Shown here: positions 58,097 to 64,000 of the stretch, one piece after another
Layout of the letters: every line of letters starts with the position of its first letter
How positions within the stretch are numbered: the stretch's first letter is position 1
DNA from: Desulfomarina profundi
Lineage (GTDB): Bacteria; Desulfobacterota; Desulfobulbia; Desulfobulbales; Desulfocapsaceae
Assembly (NCBI RefSeq): GCF_019703855.1
Contig: NZ_AP024086.1
Coordinates: forward strand, 3,554,501 to 3,618,500
Reading direction: 5' to 3'
DNA: 64,000 nt
Program-made: the position numbers and the translations under genes
The notes under the pieces: generated by a model
What the model was told of the DNA's origin: nothing
Seen by the model: only the letters and a program-made list of their open reading frames with translations
The model's database searches: none

Positions 58097-59158
58097 TCAG
58101 GCTACCAGATCCACCTGCTGCATGGTAACAGCACGACCATTTTCCATCAAGGCAATACCGGTGGAGCGAACCTGCCCAAGGAGTTCATTTTCACTATCCT
58201 TCACCAAGAACGGGCTGGCAATACTGCCCAGGTAAATTGCCCCGACTCCCGCCTTGCCAAGGGCAACAAGGCTGGTTGTTCCGTCGGGGCCTCGACTCCA
58301 GATGCGAAGCTTATCATAAATAGCATCGTTTTCGTCAATCCAGTCATTACCATCCGTATCATAGAGGGCCAATTCCTGAAATCCGTTACCGGTCCGTGCT
58401 CCAAACAATTCATTTCCATCATCAATCTCCCCGTTTTCATTTTTATCAAGGGCGAGAAAACCACTCCCCGGATCGACAAAAGCTATCTGCTCACGGGTCC
58501 CATCTGCATCGATATCAAAATGAAAATTTCGCTGGCCAAGTTGACTGCCTGTTCCTGAAAAATTGATCACCAGAGGATCCTTCAGAGCGTCTCCAGCCCG
58601 AACTTGAATATTCTGCTCGCTGTAAAACTCACGGCTCATCGAAAGTGACACTGAAAAATCTATTTCCATGCCGTCTTCTGTTTTGATAATACCATTCGCC
58701 TGAAAATCCATGGATTCATATTCATAATGAGATTCATGATTATCGTAAATCAATCCGTAACCTCCACTCCCCTCTTCCATCTGTACAACCCCATCACCTT
58801 TCTCAACTACCGGTTCATTGTCCGGAACCGGATTCACCAGATCGAATTTTCTCCCTGTAAGGCGCTCAACAAGAGATTTCAGCAGGCGGATATTGAGATC
58901 CGATTCCATTTTCTCCTCTTCCGTCATTTTCCCATCAAGCGGATTGACATGACGTCTTTTTACACCTTTGTCCGCCAGGGATACTCTATCTTCCTTTCCA
59001 CGTCCCAAGCCGTGGAATTGATTCTTCTTCCCTCCCCCGGGGCGACGGGCCTCCCAACCGGAATCATCCTTCCAGGCTACCAGGGATTCCTGTTTTTTAT
59101 ACTGTTCTGTTAAGGTTTGTTCGGAAAAAAACTGTATTGCTGAAGTGGCAATTTTCAT
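58097..59158 (-). CDS. Hypothetical protein with EF-hand-like calcium motifs
   Basis: Protein of 353 residues without a clear signal peptide. The first 110 residues are polar and look disordered. The C-terminal half has several Asp- and Asn-rich loops, such as DIDADGTREQ, DKNENGEIDDGNELF and DTDGNDWIDENDAIYDKL, which resemble EF-hand or VCBS-like calcium sites. They lead to the stretch LRIWSRGPDGTTSLVALG that is often seen in large calcium-binding surface proteins. AAGGAGGG precedes the ATG. The function is not known. It could be secreted by a type I or other system, for which I see no tag. Confidence 0.65.
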   Translation of the reverse strand: MKIATSAIQFFSEQTLTEQYKKQESLVAWKDDSGWEARRPGGGKKNQFHGLGRGKEDRVSLADKGVKRRHVNPLDGKMTEEEKMESDLNIRLLKSLVERLTGRKFDLVNPVPDNEPVVEKGDGVVQMEEGSGGYGLIYDNHESHYEYESMDFQANGIIKTEDGMEIDFSVSLSMSREFYSEQNIQVRAGDALKDPLVINFSGTGSQLGQRNFHFDIDADGTREQIAFVDPGSGFLALDKNENGEIDDGNELFGARTGNGFQELALYDTDGNDWIDENDAIYDKLRIWSRGPDGTTSLVALGKAGVGAIYLGSIASPFLVKDSENELLGQVRSTGIALMENGRAVTMQQVDLVA

Positions 59159-59341
59159 GACGGCCCTCCTTGGCAGAAAAGTGGAATGTATCGTTCTGCG
59201 CTCATCCTTGAACACAGAAAAAAGAATGCTCTCTCTATATCGGATGGTGTCGGATAATTGTTTACCCAAGAAATCAGTTGCACGAGATTTACCATTGCGA
59301 TAGGATACGCGGGTTTCAGCAAGTTTTAAAAAACTAATAAT

Positions 59342-59405
59342 TCCTGATTACCCATGAAACTCAGCCGTCCTGGAAATATTCCTGCTTTATGAGGCCAGTC
59401 TGCTT
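59342..59405 (-). repeat. Short dispersed repeat, copy 3 (family C)
   Basis: The complement reads with GGCTGAGTTTCATGGGTAA and TCCAGGA words shared with 28273-28327 and 33165-33222. It ends 14 bases before the aspartate kinase ATG. Confidence 0.5.
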
Positions 59406-59418
59406 ACCCGGTGATACC

Positions 59419-60813
59419 ATGAATACACTTCGAGTCGAAAAAATAGGGGGCACCACAATGTCCCGCTTCAATGAGGTTCTCCAAAACGTCATATTGAAAG
59501 ACAAAAACGACATTTATAACAGAATATATGTCGTTTCTGCCTATGCTGGTATCACCAACGAACTCTTGGAGCATAAAAAAACCGGAACTCCAGGTATTTA
59601 CCAGATATTTGAACAAGGAAAAGAATGTGAAACGGCAATGAACCGGTTAAAGGAAAGGCTCTGTGAGCTGAACCGTAAATTTGCCACCACCGGCCTGGAT
59701 ATAGAAGCTGCCGACTCCTTCATCTGTGAACGGATACGATTTGCACTCAATATTCTGAAATCGATGAACAATGTGCTTGCCTCCGGTTACGTCAACCGCA
59801 ACGAACTGTTACTGGCCGCAAGGGAACTCCTGACCTCCATCGGTGAAATGCACAGTGCCTTCAATACAGCAAACATCCTCCAGAACCTGGGGTACAACGC
59901 CACCTTCGTTGACCTGAGCGGCTGGAAGGACAGCAGGGAACGAACCATTGATGAACGGATCCGTTATACATTTGCAGAACTCGACCCGAGCAGCACCATC
60001 TGTGTAGCAACAGGGTACACCAAGGGAACGGAAGGTATCATGAGAGAGTTTGACAGAGGGTATTCAGAGGTTACCTTCTCCAAAATCGCCGTACTGCTGG
60101 GTGCCGGAGAGGCAATCATCCACAAGGAATACCACCTCTGCAGTGGAGATCCTGCCATTATCGGTGAGGACAAAGTCCATCCGATCTGCAATACCAACTT
60201 TGATGTTGCAGACCAGCTGGCCGATGTCGGAATGGAGGCAATTCACCCGAAAGCTTCCAAACCACTGGAAACAGCAGGGATCTCCATTCGGGTCATGAAT
60301 GCCTTTGATCCGAGCCACAGCGGTACACTGATGACCAAGGATTATATCTGTCCCAAGTCAAAAACCGAAGTTATCACCGGCTCAAATATTGTCACCTGCC
60401 TTGAAATCCACGATACCCATATGGTTGGTGAAGTCGGGTTCGATATGAAAATCATGCAGGTGCTGGAAAAACATAATGTCAGTTATATCAACAAGGCCAC
60501 CAATGCCAACACCATCGGTATGATCATCTATGAAAAGGACTGCACCCCTCAGCTGGTAAAAGACATGCAGGAGCGGTTCGAACTTGTTACTACCCAGAAT
60601 GTGGCCATAGTCTGTGCCATCGGTTCAAATATCGCCAAACCCGGAATTCTTTCAAAAGCAACCAGGTCACTCGCAGACGCCAATATCAACATTCTGACAG
60701 TCTCCCAGACATCAAGGCAGACAAATATGCAGTTTACCATCAACCGGAAACATTTCATCCCGGCACAGCGGGCCCTGCACAAGGCCCTGTGTGAGGAGGA
60801 TAACACAATATAA
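59419..60813 (+). CDS. Aspartate kinase, possibly ectoine-type
   Basis: Phosphorylates aspartate to start the lysine, threonine and methionine (or ectoine) route. The 464-residue protein begins VEKIGGTTMSRF, where most aspartate kinases have KFGGTS. The catalytic site stretch VVSAYAGITNELLEH is present, as are GYTKGTEG and a metal/ATP region. Two ACT domains form the C-terminus (TCLEIHDTHMVGEVGFDMKI and AIVCAIGSNIAKPGILSKAT). The KIGGT start and the LEHKKTGTPGIY stretch resemble the Ask_Ect group, as I recall it. No ectABC gene is in the window. GGTGA lies 5 bases before the ATG. Confidence 0.85.
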   Translation: MNTLRVEKIGGTTMSRFNEVLQNVILKDKNDIYNRIYVVSAYAGITNELLEHKKTGTPGIYQIFEQGKECETAMNRLKERLCELNRKFATTGLDIEAADSFICERIRFALNILKSMNNVLASGYVNRNELLLAARELLTSIGEMHSAFNTANILQNLGYNATFVDLSGWKDSRERTIDERIRYTFAELDPSSTICVATGYTKGTEGIMREFDRGYSEVTFSKIAVLLGAGEAIIHKEYHLCSGDPAIIGEDKVHPICNTNFDVADQLADVGMEAIHPKASKPLETAGISIRVMNAFDPSHSGTLMTKDYICPKSKTEVITGSNIVTCLEIHDTHMVGEVGFDMKIMQVLEKHNVSYINKATNANTIGMIIYEKDCTPQLVKDMQERFELVTTQNVAIVCAIGSNIAKPGILSKATRSLADANINILTVSQTSRQTNMQFTINRKHFIPAQRALHKALCEEDNTI

Positions 60814-60925
60814 CCTAACACCCCACAAGAGGGTATAAGTGCCTTGGAAATAAACCTAACCATTTAATTTCAAAACACCTTCCCCGGTTTCTCGTTTTTT
60901 ATGACAGAAATTCAGGACTAAGGCA

Positions 60926-61171
60926 CTAAATCCTGCACTTCGGGAATAAAGAAAAAATATTTATACTGTATAAACAGTTAATTATCATGTCTCAGTAAGG
61001 GCTGTACTACTCGCTATCCGAGTAAGATTGTTTTTTTCTTTATTCCCTCGCCCTACGGGATTGGCAATTTTACCAAATCTGCTTCGTTATCAAGGGGTTG
61101 AAGTATGGTAAAATACGTCTGCACCCTTGATGCCTCGCATCTCCGATAAACTTGCCAATTGCAGGATTTAG
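60926..61171. repeat. Large nested palindromic element (family D, full form)
   Basis: Perfect 12-base outer arms, CTAAATCCTGCA at 60926-60937 and its complement at 61160-61171, enclose two further inverted pairs. These are GGGAATAAAGAAAAAA (60942-60957) with its complement near 61031-61047, and TTGGCAA with TTGCCAA. No reading frame fits. A 30-base version with only the two ends lies at 35849-35878. The rest of 60814-61289 shows no gene or terminator. Confidence 0.65.
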
Positions 61172-61289
61172 GTATGAATTTCCCCGAAAAACAAAACTGT
61201 TCACATAATCGAAGGGTTAGTGTATTTTATTGTTACGGTAGAAATTTTCAGGTAAATGTTCGCGAATTCAGGAAATGGGAATCTGCTCA

Positions 61290-61577
61290 ATGAGTGAACC
61301 AGCCAACTCCGCATGGGATGGAACAGAACGGCGGAAAAAAAATCGCAGACGAGATGACCATGATCGCCGAAAAAGTATGGAAAGAAGGTGTGACATCAGG
61401 GAAAACCGGCGGAAACCAAAAAAAACTCTTCGCACCTGGATGCGCTCTCTGACAAACGCACGCCTGGGTGTCGACAGACGCAAAGGAAAAGACCAGCGAA
61501 CTCTCCATGACCGCAGGAATCCGTCGCCTCGCTCAATGCTGACCAAAGAGGAACTGGCCGATCTCCTGGGGGAATAA
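61290..61577 (+). CDS. Small Arg/Lys-rich hypothetical protein
   Basis: A 95-residue basic protein that I do not recognise. It carries a repeated word of the type Asp/Glu-Arg-Arg: TERRKKNRRR, DRRKSMERR, ENRRKPKK, VDRRKGKDQR and HDRRN. The acidic end is LTKEELADLLGE. GGGA lies about 10 bases before the ATG; an ATG at 61275 in the same frame is possible but has no spaced ribosome site. The periodic charges suggest RNA or membrane-surface binding, which is a guess. Confidence 0.55.
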   Translation: MSEPANSAWDGTERRKKNRRRDDHDRRKSMERRCDIRENRRKPKKTLRTWMRSLTNARLGVDRRKGKDQRTLHDRRNPSPRSMLTKEELADLLGE

Positions 61578-61664
61578 TACCCGGTTCTTGCTTCTCCTTG
61601 GTAACTGGTCACAGGATTTGCAACTATCTGTTTTCATTTACCTTACCCTCATTGCTCCCGGTCA

Positions 61665-62594
61665 TCACTTCTCTTGTTCACCACTTTCCCCATCACAATC
61701 TTCAGCGACTGAACACCCTTCCTCCTTCTGCAGAAAAGGCAGGTAACTGTATCCTCCATCCTCTGTCCCGGAAACAGTCCCGCCATACTCAACTTCACTC
61801 CCACAATTTTCCCGGAGGTAACGAATAATTCTGCTCTCACCCTTAAAAATCTGAATTTTCTCCCGTCCCTGAACAACGAGAACCGGAATTTCGGTAAGAT
61901 CTAACTTTTTGAGAAAACTGACGTTAACCAGAGGGTCATACTCCGGCAACCGGCTGCTGCCGGAAAAGGAAAAATCCTTCACTTTGTCAATGGGGTTAAA
62001 GCGTATAGTACAACTGCGTTTTTCATCCATGACAGCGATCACATTCTCACAATGGGGACATGTTTCAGAAAAAAAGAGATACAGGGAAGGTTTATCTTTT
62101 TCTCCTGGAATCTGCGCATAACTTCCCCTGCCAAGAGACACATTTCCCCCTGCAGACGCCTTGAAATCAAGAGAAGACAGGGCAAGAAAGACAGAAAAGA
62201 AGAGAACAGCCCCTCCAGCAACCTGCTTCAATCCACTCAAAACAGTCAACAAGATAATGGCCGAACAGACAATAAGACAATAAGAACAGAAAGTGGAAAG
62301 AACCACATACTGAAAAAAAATAAGGACACCCTCGGCGGCTATACCTCCAAAGAGTACTAAACCTGCAAGAACCCGGAACAATTCCTTTTTCTTTCGCACC
62401 TGGAGGAAACACCAGGACAGAAACAGAAAATAAAAACAACCGGCAAGATTAAAATAGAATGGCGACACCCGTGTAAAACTGTCCACCACGGCACAACCGT
62501 CATTCAAACAGATACCTTTGCTGCCAAAAAATATAAGAAGAGCCTGAATTCCGGTCAGCAGCGCTGCGAGAGATGAAATTATTACTCTAACCAT
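61665..62594 (-). CDS. VKOR family protein fused to a thioredoxin-like domain
   Basis: Membrane protein of 309 residues for disulfide bond formation in the periplasm. The VKOR domain has four or five helices, the loop cysteines CLNDGCAVVDSF near 29-34 and the active CSYC near 108-111. A thioredoxin-like domain follows with the redox motif ETCPHCENV near 180. In such fusions VKOR passes electrons from the thioredoxin partner to quinone, so the protein replaces DsbB and perhaps DsbA. The start ATG has no strong ribosome site. It stands alone between convergent and same-strand genes. Confidence 0.85.
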   Translation of the reverse strand: MVRVIISSLAALLTGIQALLIFFGSKGICLNDGCAVVDSFTRVSPFYFNLAGCFYFLFLSWCFLQVRKKKELFRVLAGLVLFGGIAAEGVLIFFQYVVLSTFCSYCLIVCSAIILLTVLSGLKQVAGGAVLFFSVFLALSSLDFKASAGGNVSLGRGSYAQIPGEKDKPSLYLFFSETCPHCENVIAVMDEKRSCTIRFNPIDKVKDFSFSGSSRLPEYDPLVNVSFLKKLDLTEIPVLVVQGREKIQIFKGESRIIRYLRENCGSEVEYGGTVSGTEDGGYSYLPFLQKEEGCSVAEDCDGESGEQEK

Positions 62595-62651
62595 AACAGG
62601 TTCAATGATAAGAATAACATGCAGTTTTGCAAGTTAACCAAAGGAAAAAAA

Positions 62652-64000
62652 TTATCCCTGTGTATAAAATTCAGTTTCCAGGCAGTTTCCTCCTCTCTCC
62701 TTGCACCTGTACAACGCCCTGTCAGCCCTGTAAAGCATTGCATCCAGGTCATCTCCCTCGTGAAAAGAAGTAACTCCACAACTCACGGTAATAAGATTTT
62801 CAGGATCATCAAGTTTACTGCCCTTCCCCCCAGATCTGCCATTCTGATCGCCTGCCGTATTCTCTCTGCCATTTTCAGAATTCCGTCCGTTTCCTGACAG
62901 CAGAGAACAGCAAATTCGTCCCCTCCCCATCTGGCCAGGGTATCGGTTGGACGGATATTCTCCTTGATGAGTTGGGCAACATTTCTCAGGACATTGTCTC
63001 CTGCCAAGTGCCCGTTAGTATCATTAACATTTTTGAAATTGTCCAGATCCATCAAAATAAGGCTGAACGGTTTTTTACTGCGGGAATACGAATACACCTT
63101 ATTTTCAAATTCTTTCTCAAGGGACCTTCTATTAGCTACACCGGTCAATTCATCTGTTACTGCAAGCGTTTCCAACTCTTCCTGGTATCGATTTATCGCA
63201 CCAAGAGTTATCAAAACAACAAAAAAAGAAGCCACCAGCCCAAAGAAAATACTACGAATAAAATTCCGACGAGCTGTAGACAGAACTTTTCCCTCATCCT
63301 GTTCAACCAGAAGAAACCAGGAAAATGAACTGATAAACCGGGCGGTGAGAAATACAGTTCTGTGGTCTCTTTCAAACTCAAAATTTCTGGGGTCGTTTCC
63401 TGTTTCAAGTATTTTTTCCGTTATCTTCCCGATTCCCTCCATATCGCCAATAGACACCTTTTCAATATATTTTTTTTCCGGATGCACCATGATCTTTCCC
63501 TCACGGTCAGTCAGGTAAACAACCCTCTGGTACTTCTGTTTATACGCAGCAATGAGTTCGGAGACATGGTCAACTTTCAGGCCGACACCAGTTACTCCCA
63601 GGAGTTTTCCTTCAGAATCGAACACTTTATAATTTATGAAAATCGTCAGGATATTACCCGCCGCTTCGTCAGTATCAACCTCAATATCATATTCCTGGTT
63701 CTGGGCTGTAAAATCATAATACCAGACATCGTGGGAATCCATTGGCGAAACAGTTTTATGAATACCGTTGTACCGGTAGTATATTCCGGTATGTGCAGAA
63801 ACAAAGAATGTGGTGAAAAAATCATATTTTTCTTTAATTCCATTGAGATACATTAATACCTTATCGACATCCTGTTCTCCCTCACTGACCCAGTTCTTTA
63901 AAAAATGGTCGGTGGCCATGGAGGACGAAACCAGCAGGGGACGCATCATTTCCGAGGTCAACTCAGAGTAGATATTATCCATGGTCAGGGGAAGGTCGTT
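62652..64000 (-). CDS. Diguanylate cyclase with periplasmic sensor domain (5' cut by window edge, frameshifted)
   Basis: The visible part is about 448 residues; the frame is open to the window edge, so the N-terminal helix lies outside. A periplasmic dCache-like sensor domain (YYDFTAQNQEYDIEVDTDEA and GVTGVGLKVDHVSELI) leads to a membrane helix (SIFFGLVASFFVVLITLGAI) and a GGDEF domain. The motif ARWGGDEFAVL is intact, with an RPTD inhibitory site 5 residues before it. The frame is lost after RMADLGG; one extra G in the run at about 62824-62829 gives LGGKGSKLDDPENLITVSCG and the normal end. It makes cyclic di-GMP, which the PilZ proteins here could read. Confidence 0.87.

Noticed and set aside
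880-63982. Programmed ribosomal frameshifting as the cause of the many split genes.
   Set aside because: The sites are plain G or C runs without slippery heptamers or shared downstream structures, and they hit unrelated housekeeping genes. A sequence error is simpler.

Overview
The window is chromosomal DNA of a Gram-negative anaerobe. The best inference is a member of the Desulfobacterota, perhaps of the Desulfobulbales. The reasons are the lipopolysaccharide genes (waaA, an O-antigen ligase), a 14-subunit complex I with fused NuoCD, a double-cubane reductase with its activase, a selenocysteine-containing SelD, an ADP-forming acyl-CoA ligase and sigma-54 promoters. No rRNA or tRNA gene is visible, so the placement rests on gene content alone.

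Layout. Positions 16-13608 hold the nuoABCDEFGHIJKLMN operon. A CBS-domain protein and a bidirectional terminator follow. From 14.4 to 28.1 kb lies an amino-acid block on the minus strand: a sodium:alanine/glycine symporter, an inserted IS21-type element (15911-18548), a TyrR-like sigma-54 activator, the branched-chain amino acid transporter livKHMGF, and ilvBN preceded by a leader peptide and attenuator. Positions 28.3-36.3 kb carry an iron-type alcohol dehydrogenase, LPS genes, two PilZ proteins and two exported serine proteases. Positions 36.6-41.4 kb hold a TolC/HlyD/two-permease export cassette that lacks an ATPase. Positions 41.5-45.4 kb hold a redox and selenium cluster: double-cubane protein, activase, selD and yedF. 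Positions 45.4-50.8 kb carry an epimerase, a glycosyltransferase, a methyltransferase, glpD and an FMN protein. The last part holds a PEP-CTERM protein with a sigma-54 promoter, an aminotransferase, a SPOR protein, a potassium channel, an acyl-CoA ligase, an aspartate kinase, a VKOR-thioredoxin fusion and a GGDEF protein cut by the window edge.

Reading frames. Eighteen genes are split by 19 single-base losses. In every case restoring one base in a G or C run of about 3 to 6 rejoins a conserved protein. I read this as a systematic homopolymer error of the sequence, not biological decay. These genes are annotated here as single CDS.

Amino-acid regulation is the main theme of the middle of the window. 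A TyrR-like activator sits at the end of the liv operon and next to the symporter, whose promoter is a near-perfect sigma-54 site; the IS element now lies between them. ilvBN shows a classical valine/leucine attenuation leader. Intergenic regions hold at least four families of palindromic, MITE-like repeats, some nested or reduced to solo ends.
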